DNA of 64,000 nt, taken from Leptolyngbya sp. SIOISBB. GTDB lineage: Bacteria > Cyanobacteriota > Cyanobacteriia > Phormidesmidales > Phormidesmidaceae. The position numbers and the translations under genes were made by a program. The DNA is taken from contig JAAHII010000001.1 in assembly GCA_010671905.1 (NCBI GenBank), positions 5,270,001 to 5,334,000 on the forward strand. The letters are read 5' to 3'. Within the stretch, counting starts at the first letter, position 1. The number at the start of each line of letters is the position of its first letter. Under the pieces are notes generated by a model. That model saw only the letters and a program-made list of their open reading frames with translations, searched no databases and had not been told where the DNA came from. Positions 54,827 to 63,967 of the stretch are shown here, in pieces.

Positions 54827-54949
54827 GACACCAGATAAATCGATCCTAAAGTACTATTTTTGCACTAATGGGTCGCCCGAATAGACGGTTACCCGCCGTT
54901 AAGTGGCTTTTGTCTCACAGTATCTTGGATAAGCCCCAAACTTGCGTGT

Positions 54950-56407
54950 ATGGACTTTTCTGACATGCCCAGTAACGAACTGTCAGCTAATTTAGCCGAT
55001 GAGCTCGATGAGGTCATTTTAGAGTTTGAAGATCTGCAATCAGAACTGACTTACGACCAAGCTAAAGGAGCTCTCCAGGCTATCTTGGGGCGGCTGCAAC
55101 TCACGCCTCGCGAGGCTGCGGGATTAGAGCAAGAGGTTCAGACTTTAACCAACCTCATGCAGAAGCTCGATCAGGCCGTTGTGCAGATCGCTGTATTTGG
55201 CTTAGTGGGTCGGGGTAAATCCTCTTTGCTGAATGCCCTGGCTGGGGAAGCAGTGTTTGCTACGGGGCCGACCCATGGGGTGACTCAGACGATCCAATCC
55301 ACTGACTGGCAGGTCAATCAAGAGGCGTTGAGCGATCACGCCACCATTCAGCGGGCAACTTTGCCGGGCGTTGGTCAATCGCGGATTGAGCTAATCGATA
55401 CCCCAGGTCTGGATGAGGTGGCCGGAGCCGAGCGAGAACGCTTAGCCCGACAGGTCGCTGCTGCTGCAGACCTAATTCTATTTGTGATTGCGGGAGACCT
55501 TACCCGGGTCGAGTTTGAGGCTTTATCCCAACTGCGAGCAGCCAGCAAGCCCATATTGTTGGTGTTTAACAAGGTTGATCAGTATCCCGCAGTAGACCAA
55601 CAGGCCATCTATCGCGCCCTAGTGGATGAGCGACTGCGAGAGTTGATTTCTCCTGACGAAATCGTGATGGCGTCAGCAGCCCCGTTAGTCGCTGTGGCCA
55701 AACCCCAGGCCGATGGTCGCCTGCGGCCCAGTTTGCAGCGGGGTGAACCCGATATTGAGACGCTGAAACTGAAAATTTTGGACATTTTGCAGCAAGAAGG
55801 GTTGGCTTTAATTGCCCTCAATACCTTGCTCTATGCCGATGACCTGAATGAAACCATTGTGCAGAAGAAGCTGGCGATTCGGGAGCAGACTGCGACCGAA
55901 ATTATCTGGCGCAGTGTGATGGCGAAGGCGATCGCGGTAGCGCTGAATCCAGTGACGGTGTTAGATGTGCTGACGGGGGCGATCGTTGACGTGGCGATGA
56001 TTATCACGCTCTCGCGTCTCTATGGTTTACCGATGACTCAGGCCGGTGCGCTCAAGTTATTGCGGAACATTGCTCTGGAACTAGGCGGCCTCTCGGCAAG
56101 CGAACTGCTGGTGACGCTGGGATTGAGTTCTCTCAAGGGCCTACTTGGCGTGAGTGCACCGGCTACGGGAGGATTGTCGCTGGCTCCTTACACATCGGTC
56201 GCGATGACCCAGGCTGCGGTGGTCGGCGTCGCGACCTACGGTATCGGGTTAGTGACCAAACAGTACCTCGCCAATGGTGCTACTTGGGGACCCGAGGGAC
56301 CCAAGCCTGTCGTCACCCGCATTCTTGAAAACCTGGACGAGACCTCGATTTTGCATCGGATTAAATCTGAGTTGACGCAAAAATTAGAGTCAGCACCTCG
56401 GGGCTGA
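54950..56407 (+). CDS. Membrane-associated GTPase with DUF697-like C-terminus
   Basis: 485 aa. The GTPase domain shows G1 GLVGRGKSS (about 84-92), a G2 Thr in THGVTQT, G3 DTPGLDEV and G4 NKVDQY. The N-terminal ~75 residues form a helical, acidic coil. The C-terminal ~170 residues contain hydrophobic helices and GAIVDVAMIITLSRLYGLPM, typical of DUF697-type membrane insertion. Relatives belong to the Era/dynamin-like group and may act in membrane or ribosome-linked tasks. Neighbours give no clear link. Confidence 0.88.
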   Translation: MDFSDMPSNELSANLADELDEVILEFEDLQSELTYDQAKGALQAILGRLQLTPREAAGLEQEVQTLTNLMQKLDQAVVQIAVFGLVGRGKSSLLNALAGEAVFATGPTHGVTQTIQSTDWQVNQEALSDHATIQRATLPGVGQSRIELIDTPGLDEVAGAERERLARQVAAAADLILFVIAGDLTRVEFEALSQLRAASKPILLVFNKVDQYPAVDQQAIYRALVDERLRELISPDEIVMASAAPLVAVAKPQADGRLRPSLQRGEPDIETLKLKILDILQQEGLALIALNTLLYADDLNETIVQKKLAIREQTATEIIWRSVMAKAIAVALNPVTVLDVLTGAIVDVAMIITLSRLYGLPMTQAGALKLLRNIALELGGLSASELLVTLGLSSLKGLLGVSAPATGGLSLAPYTSVAMTQAAVVGVATYGIGLVTKQYLANGATWGPEGPKPVVTRILENLDETSILHRIKSELTQKLESAPRG

Positions 56408-56512
56408 GGCGATCGCCCTGGCTCAACCGTGCTCAATTCCCTAATTACGAGCTGAACTGTGGCAGCACTATCGGCCCCCTTGGGCAAGGAAGGCATTGAT
56501 CTCGACGTTCAC

Positions 56513-57058
56513 TTATTCCGGTGGATCCGTATCCCGCAAACGCCGCATCAACCAGTCAAACCGAATGCCCCCGAGCTTCATGTTGTCAGCCATATCAGAA
56601 GAGAGTAGGGCTTTATTGAGTTCTGTTGGCTCCCAAAACTCCGCTTCGAGATGTTTGACTGTTCCTCTCAGACGAATAGACAGTAGTGTTGCTAAGGCTT
56701 GATACCAGCGTTTGGCAAACCCAATATCCTGTTGCAATTTATGTTCCAATACCGATCGCTCAACCATCAGCACCACTGCTGGTGCACTTGCTGTTACCGT
56801 TGCTGATGGAGGCAGATAGTCTACAAATGACATTTCTCCCACCACTTCGCCACTGGTCAGTCGAGCAATTGGCGTATCTTGCGATCGCTCAATCGACACC
56901 ACAAATTGTCCCGACAAAATCAGATAGATTGCGGTGATCGGCTCTCCTTCACGAATTAAAACTTCGTCGGTAGCCAGTTGCCGACGAGTGCCTGTGCTAA
57001 CCAGCCAATCGACATCCTCATCTTCCAAGATGCCTAGTATAAAGAGAATGCGTTCCAT
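56513..57058 (-). CDS. Cyclic-nucleotide-binding-fold protein (Arg missing)
   Basis: 181 aa. A Crp-like sensor fold: LATDEVLIREGEPITAIYLILSGQFVV, LTSGEVVGEMSFVDYLPPSATVTA (phosphate-binding cassette), then a helix AKRWYQALATLLSIRLRGTV. The expected Arg after the proline reads Pro (PPSA rather than PRSA), so ordinary cAMP or cGMP binding is doubtful. No HTH domain follows, so it is probably not a transcription factor. Family sure; ligand unknown. Confidence 0.85.
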   Translation of the reverse strand: MERILFILGILEDEDVDWLVSTGTRRQLATDEVLIREGEPITAIYLILSGQFVVSIERSQDTPIARLTSGEVVGEMSFVDYLPPSATVTASAPAVVLMVERSVLEHKLQQDIGFAKRWYQALATLLSIRLRGTVKHLEAEFWEPTELNKALLSSDMADNMKLGGIRFDWLMRRLRDTDPPE

Positions 57059-57167
57059 ACCTTGAATCCGTCCTCAATGGATGGGTGGGTAGTCGCTCAC
57101 TAGCGCAGAGCTTTGCATCAGCAGGCTGGAGAGTGCTTGGAGGGGGGGCGATCAACTACGAGTGGCA

Positions 57168-57983
57168 GTGTGGTTTATAGATACCGATACGGTTCAGGTT
57201 AGAGCCTATTTTCTTGGGTAAAAGGTTGATCAGCAACCCTTTACTCAAATGACCCTACTAGCAGCCGTGCCTTTAAAGATCCACAGCGGCGACGATAATT
57301 ACGGGGTGCTGTTTGATTATGGAGTAGCTGCCTTGTTTGGTTTTTCTAGCATTGAAGAAGCCAAGTTCTTGAACGATATCAAGGTTTGATTGTAAATCCG
57401 TTTGCCGCACCTGAGACAGAAGACGCGCTAATTCGCCTGGAACCTCTAAACGGAAGGTACAGTCGAAGCGGGTGTCACTTTGGTGTCGCAGTTTGACATT
57501 CTGGTTTTGCCATTAGTTGCCCATGTGTTGACCAAAAGTGTCGCGCCTGCCAAGTACGAAGCCGAAACTGCGCAGGTGTTTGATTTGATCGAACCGTATG
57601 CTGCTAGTCTACAAAATCAAAAAAATCACCGTCAGGGTGCCAAGGTGCTGCTCAAGCAAATTGGCAACGCCCTGTTAATTCATCACAAAATTGTGGGGCG
57701 GGTCGAGATTGTCGATCAGCCAGAGTTGCTTTGGGAATATCCCAAGCTTGATCGCATTGAAGACGAGTACGAAAATCGGGAACGCCACTTATCTTTAAAA
57801 CCGCAAGCTCGACAAAACCGCAAGCTCGATCTCGTGTCCTGCACTGCCGAGACGGCTCTCGACATTCAACGACAAAATACGGGCCTGCGATTGGAGTGGT
57901 ACGTCGTGATCTTAATTGTGATTGAAGTTCTGTTATCGGTTTATGAGCTGATAATGATGAATAGATTATTGACAGGAGGATAA
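57168..57983 (+). pseudogene. Decayed RMD1/DUF155 (YagE-type) gene
   Basis: The reading runs VWFIDTDTVQVRAYFLG from GTG 57168, then an in-frame TAA (57219), then KVDQQPFTQMTLLAAVPLKI and YGVLFDYGVAALFGFSSIEE. A one-base deletion near 57384 shifts to IVNPFAAPETEDALIRLEPL. A one-base insertion in AAA near 57448 returns it to TEGTVEAGVTLVSQFDILV. From 57480 the frame is intact for 167 residues, including AHVLTKSVAPAKYE and the membrane end LEWYVVILIVIEVLLSVYEL. RMD1 proteins have this order of blocks. Three separate lesions suggest decay rather than one error, yet the C-terminal frame is preserved and coupled to the next gene. Two stop codons remain in the middle. Confidence 0.82.
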
Positions 57984-57985
57984 CC

Positions 57986-58807
57986 ATGGGGGCAATTGTC
58001 GAAGTTGCCAGCCCCACCTTTGAAGAGTTGGTGCTGGAGCAGTCTTACCAAATGCCGGTAGTGATCGATTTTTACGCCCAGTGGTGCGGCCCCTGTCAAT
58101 TGTTGAAGCCCCTGCTCGAAAAGTTGACACAAGAATATGAGTTTGTGTTGGCTAAGGTCGATATTGATCAAAATCCAGAGCTAGCGCGGATTTATCAGGT
58201 TGAGGGTGTGCCCGATGTCAAAGTCGCGGTGAAGGGTGAGGTCTTCAACGGCTTTGTCGGCATGCTGGAAGAATCGCAACTGCGCTCCTTTTTAGAACAG
58301 CTCAATCTGAAATCGCAATTTGATGACGCTCTGGCGGTGCTAGAGACTGTGCGGGCAACGGGAGATATCGCGCAATTACAAGTTCAGTATGCTGACTTGT
58401 TAAAGCGATACCCCGATCGCCCCCAACTACTGCTTGATGCGGCCCAGTTCTATCTAACCCAGGGCCAGTTTGAGCAAACCAATGCTTTACTCGATCGCAT
58501 CGATCCGTTCCAGCAGCCTTATGGCGATCAAGCTAAGGCGGTGCGATCGCTCATCGACTTTCACCAAACGGTAGCCGAACTTACTCCTGCGAGTGAAACC
58601 GATGAGCTGTATTTAGCCGGTGCTCAAGCGGCGATCGCTGGCGACTATGAAAGTGGGCTACAACAGTTTTTAGAATTGGTGAAGCGAGATCGTCAATACC
58701 GGGCCGATGCTGGGCGCAAAGCCATGCTGACCTTGTTTAACCTGCTGGGCAATGATCATACCCTGACCCTGACCTATCGTAAGCGTTTGATGCAGGCTCT
58801 CTATTGA
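57986..58807 (+). CDS. Thioredoxin-TPR co-chaperone, CnoX/YbbN type
   Basis: 273 aa. The thioredoxin domain (1-108) has YAQWCGPCQLLKPLLEK with the active CxxC at residues 34 and 37. The C-terminal half (about 115-273) consists of TPR-like helices (FDDALAVLETVRATGDIAQL, RPQLLLDAAQFYLTQGQFEQ). This layout is that of CnoX/YbbN, which protects client proteins from oxidation and hands them to chaperones. Ribosome binding site AGGAGG is strong; the start follows the DUF155 stop by 2 bases, hinting that the pair was once one operon. Confidence 0.9.
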   Translation: MGAIVEVASPTFEELVLEQSYQMPVVIDFYAQWCGPCQLLKPLLEKLTQEYEFVLAKVDIDQNPELARIYQVEGVPDVKVAVKGEVFNGFVGMLEESQLRSFLEQLNLKSQFDDALAVLETVRATGDIAQLQVQYADLLKRYPDRPQLLLDAAQFYLTQGQFEQTNALLDRIDPFQQPYGDQAKAVRSLIDFHQTVAELTPASETDELYLAGAQAAIAGDYESGLQQFLELVKRDRQYRADAGRKAMLTLFNLLGNDHTLTLTYRKRLMQALY

Positions 58808-58900
58808 TGTTCTTGAGGCTAACTGTTGCTGTGGGGAGCAAGGCGCTTCATGGCACCGTTGACTAGAACCTCTCATTCACCCTTTTACAACCAACCTCTT

Positions 58901-59527
58901 TTACTCACACGCCTGCCATGCGGCATCAAAAAAGTCATACTCACACTGCATGGCATAGCGAAAGGTTGTCTTGGCCAGCTCATTATCGAGACTGTATTGA
59001 TCGACTAAAGCTTCGAGCTGAGCGGCGAGCGGTTCGAAATCGTCGCTGCTGTAAGTCCGCACCCAGTCGCCATAGGCATGGTCAGGGATGCCTTGCTGAG
59101 CTAGGGACTGTCCAACGAATGCATAGAGCCGCATACAGGGCGACATTGCGATCGCCGTTACGCCCACTTGCTGACTCCAGGCGTTGGCCAGTAAGAAATC
59201 GGTATAACGGCGAGTGGCTCCTCCTGGCTGTACCGCCGCCAGAGAAACCCCCCAAGCTTCTGCGTATTGACCATGGAGTTGCAGCTCACTCAAAACGCCT
59301 CCTGCTAACTCGTGAAATGTTCTGAAACCCTCCCAGTCTGGGGCTTTGGCAGCAGCGAGGCTATAGGCGCGGGCAAAAGCTTCCAGAAAAAAGGCATCTT
59401 GCCCAACGTAGTAGGTAAACTTCTCTTTCGGCAGCGTACCGTCGTAAATACCTTGCACAAAGGGATGGACTAAACAAGCCTGGGCCAAGTCTTGGTTGGC
59501 CTGCCAAAGGCGCTGGGACAAATTCAT
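58901..59527 (-). CDS. TenA-family protein (thiaminase II / thiamin salvage)
   Basis: 208 aa. TenA hallmarks are LVHPFVQGIYDGTLPKEKFTYYVGQD (here in two parts), LEAFARAYSLAAAKAP, TDFLLANAWSQQVGVTAIAMSPCMRLYAFVG (with the active-site Cys) and MQCEYDFFDAAW (Glu and Phe near the end). The enzyme hydrolyses aminopyrimidine compounds to salvage thiamin pieces. A thiamin riboswitch is not evident upstream. Family sure. Confidence 0.92.
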   Translation of the reverse strand: MNLSQRLWQANQDLAQACLVHPFVQGIYDGTLPKEKFTYYVGQDAFFLEAFARAYSLAAAKAPDWEGFRTFHELAGGVLSELQLHGQYAEAWGVSLAAVQPGGATRRYTDFLLANAWSQQVGVTAIAMSPCMRLYAFVGQSLAQQGIPDHAYGDWVRTYSSDDFEPLAAQLEALVDQYSLDNELAKTTFRYAMQCEYDFFDAAWQACE

Positions 59528-59636
59528 CGCAAATTATGTGAGCAACCTTTTTCTTGTACCTGAATTTGGGGACAGGCTTCTACTCCAGATTCAGGTTGCT
59601 ACTGCTGATGAGATTCCTCATGCTTGACTGCAATAG

Positions 59637-60227
59637 CTAGTGAGGAAAGCTACTGTATGGCAAGTTGCCATTCTCTTCTGCTGTAGCGTAAGCACTGTCG
59701 TCCATGATCGCTGCCGCTGCTGCCGTCAGGTGAGATCCCTGCGCCTCGCTCCCATACATCAAGTTGGATGGGTGAGATAGGGTCTTGGCTTCTTGCTGCT
59801 TTATTTTCAGGTCGTTATTCAGTTCACGAATACGACGCGATAATAAGCGAATGATGTTGATGGCGATACCCGGCGTTTCGTCGATCGCTTCATACAGTTG
59901 ATGCTGCGTCAAGATAAGACAATCGCAGGCTTCGATCGTCGTCACCGAAGCCGATCGCGGTTCGGCATCAAACAGCGACATTTCTCCAAAGCAAGCCCCA
60001 GCTTCGAGCTCAGCCAATGTCTGGCCATCTTGCAGGTGCACCTTGACCTGGCCTTTCACGACAATGTACAAGGCCCGTCCTTCTTGGCCCTCGGTAAAAA
60101 TCGTGTGCTGCTCAGGGAACGACAGTTCATCCATGATGGACGCCAGTCTGACTAAAAAGTCATCCCTCAGCTCACTAAAAATCGGTACACCCCGGACAAA
60201 GAGTAGCCGGTCAACACTCGTCAGCAT
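59637..60227 (-). CDS. Cyclic-nucleotide-binding protein (canonical cassette)
   Basis: 196 aa. The Crp-like fold shows LSFPEQHTIFTEGQEGRALYIVVKGQVKVH (in parts) and the phosphate-binding cassette ACFGEMSLFDAEPRSASVTT, which keeps the Glu and Arg needed for cNMP binding. A long helix (INIIRLLSRRIRELNNDLKI) follows, with no HTH. The last ~45 residues are low-complexity. It could read cAMP made by the cyclase at 48857. Differs from the protein at 56513, which lacks the Arg. Confidence 0.88.
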   Translation of the reverse strand: MLTSVDRLLFVRGVPIFSELRDDFLVRLASIMDELSFPEQHTIFTEGQEGRALYIVVKGQVKVHLQDGQTLAELEAGACFGEMSLFDAEPRSASVTTIEACDCLILTQHQLYEAIDETPGIAINIIRLLSRRIRELNNDLKIKQQEAKTLSHPSNLMYGSEAQGSHLTAAAAAIMDDSAYATAEENGNLPYSSFPH

Positions 60228-60858
60228 ACACAGTTAAGCACTCATGCCAAGCTTAGCAACCCATACTGGGTCAGTCTTTGGCTGATTGGGATCTTTAAAG
60301 AACCTGCATCAGACCATCAAGGATACGCCAGAATCTTGAACCGTGCGGCGAAATTTGCCAAATTCAACAGAAATCTAACTTGACATATCGTCTCAATCGT
60401 AGGGTCGCAGGGTGATGCATCAGCTCACATGCTCACCAATTGCTAAACAATAATGACAGCCTCTAGATGACTATCATCCGGTCGCGGTCAAATCCTTATA
60501 GTGAGAGGGTGACAGCCCCTAGCTTATGGAGTAAATGTGGGCACAATAATATTTAATCTCCAAGGTTTCTGAGATTAACTGATGAAGCGCCCTCGCTCCG
60601 GTTCAAGATCGCAAGACAAGAATTTTAAAAATCAAAAAATGCAATCTCAAGCTTTGTACCATAACCTGAGTGATTATTCTGGAAAGGGCGATCATCTGAC
60701 TATTGCCCATCGCTCATGAGTCAGATGGTCTTGGGGAGAGCGGAATTTCGCACCAACGATATTGGGGCAGACGTTGTGAAACTCAAGGCATCTTGAAGTT
60801 GCTAGCAAGACTGCACAATGAATAATCATGTAGCCCTTTTACAAGGAGTAACCATCTT
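60228..60858. other. Long intergenic region, no certain gene
   Basis: About 630 bases, AT-rich between 60330 and 60660. A 45-codon frame (60582-60719) begins MKRPRSGSRSQDKN but has no ribosome binding site. AAGGAG at 60843-60848 serves the next gene. No terminator, tRNA or repeat copy is seen. Confidence 0.5.
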
Positions 60859-63800
60859 TTGCCCGGTCAACTGAATCAAATTCGATATTTCAATCGAATT
60901 CCTCTGCGTCTATTTTTGACTCTGCCATTTTTGATTGAGATGTTTGTCATTGTCGGCGTGGTGGGATGGCTCTCTGTACGGAATGGACAGCAGGCAGTGA
61001 ACCGTGCAACTAGCAAGCTGCGTCAAGAAACGACAGCCCGCATTAATACCGAAGTGAGTGATCTCCTAAGCACCTCACAAAAAATCAATCAATTAACCGT
61101 TCAAGCGATCGATCAAGAAAACCTTGATATTAGCAACGTACTCGTTCTGGAGGAACTTTATTGGCGATATCTGAAAGCCTTTTATGAGGTCAAAGGTTTA
61201 GGTGTCGGCAACCGCGCTGGAGACATCATGGGAATGTTTCAGCGGAATGAAAGAGAGGGCATGCAGTATTTTTTAGAGTATGAGACGCCTGAGACTCAAG
61301 ATCTTTATATCAGCAACCAACTAGATGCCGAGGGGCAAATTGTTCAAACGACAACCACTGAACAAGACCTTGATGCTCGTGAGCGTCCTTGGTACCAGGC
61401 AGCGATCCAAGCAAATGGTCCTGTCTGGACCGATGTTTATCCATCGGTTAGCAAAGTTGAAGGGCACACATTAGCCATCAATGCTTCGCGGCCGGTGAAA
61501 GATGCTCAAGGTGATTTGCAGGGAGTGGTTAGTGTCATCGTTGATCTGGGACAGATCAGTGAGTTTCTGGAAAGTATCGAATTTAGTCCATCTGGGCAAA
61601 TCTATATCTTTGAACTTAACGGCAATTTGATCGGCAGTGCTGATGGACGTAATCCGGTTGCCGTCAACGGCGATTCAGCAAAGCGCTTGCCCGCAGTAGA
61701 GAGTCAAGAGCCGATCATTCAAGCTTCAGCAGCCTACCTGCAGAAAGTCACTGATAATTTTACTCAGATAGATCAACCTCTACAGTTTGATGTTGATCTG
61801 CTGGATGAAAAGTACTTTTTGCAAGTAACCCCCCTGCGCGCTAGCAATCAGTTGGAGTGGTTCATCGTTGTCGTTGCTCCAGAATCAGATTTCCTAGCAG
61901 AAATCAATGCTCAAAGACGACTGACATTTGTATTTTGCCTAGTCGCGTTCTTGGTGTCAGGGGGGCTCAGTTATCTCACGAGCTTATGGGTTGTACATCC
62001 GCTCAATCGCCTTAATCAAGCAGTGCGCTCAGTCGCCCAAGGCGATCTGTTTCAAACTGTGCAAGCAGAGCATATTACCGAGGTGCGTGATCTGTCGGAT
62101 TCATTTAATCAGATGGCCCGAACATTGCAGACCCTGTTTGGGCAACTCAGTTCTCTCAATCAGGAGCTAGTCCAGAGTGAAAGTCGACTAAAACAGTTTT
62201 TAGAGGCATTACCCATTGGGGTCGTCGTACATGATGCTAAGGGGCAGTTGCAATATCTTAACCAGGTAGGGCGATCGCTCCTACCACGTCATCCCCTGCA
62301 ACAACCGGTACAGCCGACTGCCGAAACCACCGAATCCGTAGTTGACTTAGAGGCTGCCTTATTTGATGCGTTACCCATCGGTCAAACATTAACGGGGGCG
62401 ACAGTGCGTACCGATGATGTGGAAATTTTGGTCGATGGTCGCCTCATTAATCTAGACATTGTGGCGACACCGATTCTGAGTGATCAGGCTGAGGTGACTT
62501 ATGTGATTACGGCTTTTCAAGACATTACGGCTCGTAAGCGGGCCGAACGCCAACTGCTGCACAATGCTCTGCACGATACCTTGACCGGGCTACCTAATCG
62601 GGCCATGCTTAACCAGCGTTTGGATATGGCGCTACAGTCGGCTCAGCGGACAGAGGCCGTTTCCCTGGCACTGCTGTTTCTAGATTTAGATCGATTCAAA
62701 ATCATCAACGATAGTCTGGGTCATTGGGTTGGGGATCAACTCCTCATCAAAATTGCTGAGATACTCGACGAAATTGTCCGGCCTAATGACATCGTGGCCA
62801 GGTTAGGGGGAGACGAGTATGTCGTCTGGCTAGAGGCGATTGCGCATCCCCAGGAGGCCATTGCAGTGGCTGAGCGCATTTTAGATGCCCTACAAACACC
62901 CCTAGTTTTGGATAACCACGCGGTGGTGATTACCGCTAGCATTGGCATGATTTTAGATACCTCTGGCTATCGGCATGCCTCGGAGCTTCTACGAGATGCC
63001 GATACTGCCATGTACCAAGCGAAGGCGAAGGGCAAGGCGCGTTACGAAATTTTTACCCCCGATATGCGATCAGCAGCGACTCAGCGGTTGCATCTCGAAA
63101 ATGACCTCCGCCACGCGATCGAGCGGGACGAATTGTACTTGGTTTATCAACCTATCGTGTCTTTAGAGACAGGACTCATTGTGGGCTGTGAGGGGTTAAT
63201 GCGCTGGCATCATCGCAATTTGGGCCATATTCTGCCGAGTGAGTTTATTCCGATTGCTGAAGACTCAGGGGTGATCGTGGCCTTATCAACCTGGGTGCTC
63301 CGGAAAGCTTGCCAACAACTGGCAGCATGGGCAATGGCCGTTGCGCCCCAATCTTTACCCAAACTCAGCATTAATTTGTCGGCTAACGACTTAACCGCGG
63401 TGTTGCCGATGACGCTGTCCGAAACCCTCGCTGAAACTGGCGCATCAGCTTCTAGTCTAAATTTAGAAATTACTGAAAGCGTGCTAATTTATCATGTCAC
63501 CGAGACTATTGCCGTGCTAGAGAACCTCCGAGAGTTAGGCGTTAGTCTCAGTATTGATGACTTTGGCACGGGGTATTCGTCTCTGAACTACTTGCATCGT
63601 TTGCCAGTGGATTCTCTCAAAATTGATCAGTCTTTTATTCAGGCGATGAATCTTCGGGGACAGAATTATCGCATTGTCGAAACCATCATTGCTCTGAGCA
63701 ATCAACTGCAGATTGAAGCGATCGCTGAAGGTATTGAAACCGTTGCTCAACTCAATGACCTCAAAGCCTTAGGCTGTGAACTCGGACAGGGATATTATTT

Positions 63801-63867
63801 TTCGCGTCCACTCACAGCCGCTAAATTCCTAGAGCTACTCACATCGGCAAAACAGCATCTGCCCTAG
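60859..63867 (+). CDS. Diguanylate cyclase/phosphodiesterase with dCache, HAMP and PAS domains
   Basis: 1002 aa, starting at TTG 60859 with AAGGAG about 10 bases upstream. Order: membrane helix (about 13-38), dCache-like extracytoplasmic domain (about 40-345, with ERPWYQAAIQANGPVWTDVYPS cut to WYQAAI, PVWTDVYPS), second helix (352-375), HAMP (about 375-430), PAS (about 450-565, ending FQDITARKRAERQ), GGDEF (about 570-735, ARLGGDEYVVWLEA), EAL (about 755-1000, CEGLMRWHH, IDDFGTGYSSLNYL, LKIDQSF, AEGIET). The GGDEF site reads GGDEY and the EAL site EGL. It would both make and break c-di-GMP in response to an outside ligand. Confidence 0.94.
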   Translation: MPGQLNQIRYFNRIPLRLFLTLPFLIEMFVIVGVVGWLSVRNGQQAVNRATSKLRQETTARINTEVSDLLSTSQKINQLTVQAIDQENLDISNVLVLEELYWRYLKAFYEVKGLGVGNRAGDIMGMFQRNEREGMQYFLEYETPETQDLYISNQLDAEGQIVQTTTTEQDLDARERPWYQAAIQANGPVWTDVYPSVSKVEGHTLAINASRPVKDAQGDLQGVVSVIVDLGQISEFLESIEFSPSGQIYIFELNGNLIGSADGRNPVAVNGDSAKRLPAVESQEPIIQASAAYLQKVTDNFTQIDQPLQFDVDLLDEKYFLQVTPLRASNQLEWFIVVVAPESDFLAEINAQRRLTFVFCLVAFLVSGGLSYLTSLWVVHPLNRLNQAVRSVAQGDLFQTVQAEHITEVRDLSDSFNQMARTLQTLFGQLSSLNQELVQSESRLKQFLEALPIGVVVHDAKGQLQYLNQVGRSLLPRHPLQQPVQPTAETTESVVDLEAALFDALPIGQTLTGATVRTDDVEILVDGRLINLDIVATPILSDQAEVTYVITAFQDITARKRAERQLLHNALHDTLTGLPNRAMLNQRLDMALQSAQRTEAVSLALLFLDLDRFKIINDSLGHWVGDQLLIKIAEILDEIVRPNDIVARLGGDEYVVWLEAIAHPQEAIAVAERILDALQTPLVLDNHAVVITASIGMILDTSGYRHASELLRDADTAMYQAKAKGKARYEIFTPDMRSAATQRLHLENDLRHAIERDELYLVYQPIVSLETGLIVGCEGLMRWHHRNLGHILPSEFIPIAEDSGVIVALSTWVLRKACQQLAAWAMAVAPQSLPKLSINLSANDLTAVLPMTLSETLAETGASASSLNLEITESVLIYHVTETIAVLENLRELGVSLSIDDFGTGYSSLNYLHRLPVDSLKIDQSFIQAMNLRGQNYRIVETIIALSNQLQIEAIAEGIETVAQLNDLKALGCELGQGYYFSRPLTAAKFLELLTSAKQHLP

Positions 63868-63967
63868 TCGCGTGATATCGCCTGTAAATGTGTGCTTAGG
63901 ACATCAGAAGCAGTACTTTGGTGGGCACTGAGAGTTATCAAAGTGTCCTAGCTACGGTTTCTGCTGG

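Noticed and set aside
60582-60719. 45-codon frame with a basic start
   Set aside because: No ribosome binding site and no hydrophobic or domain pattern; kept only as a note.
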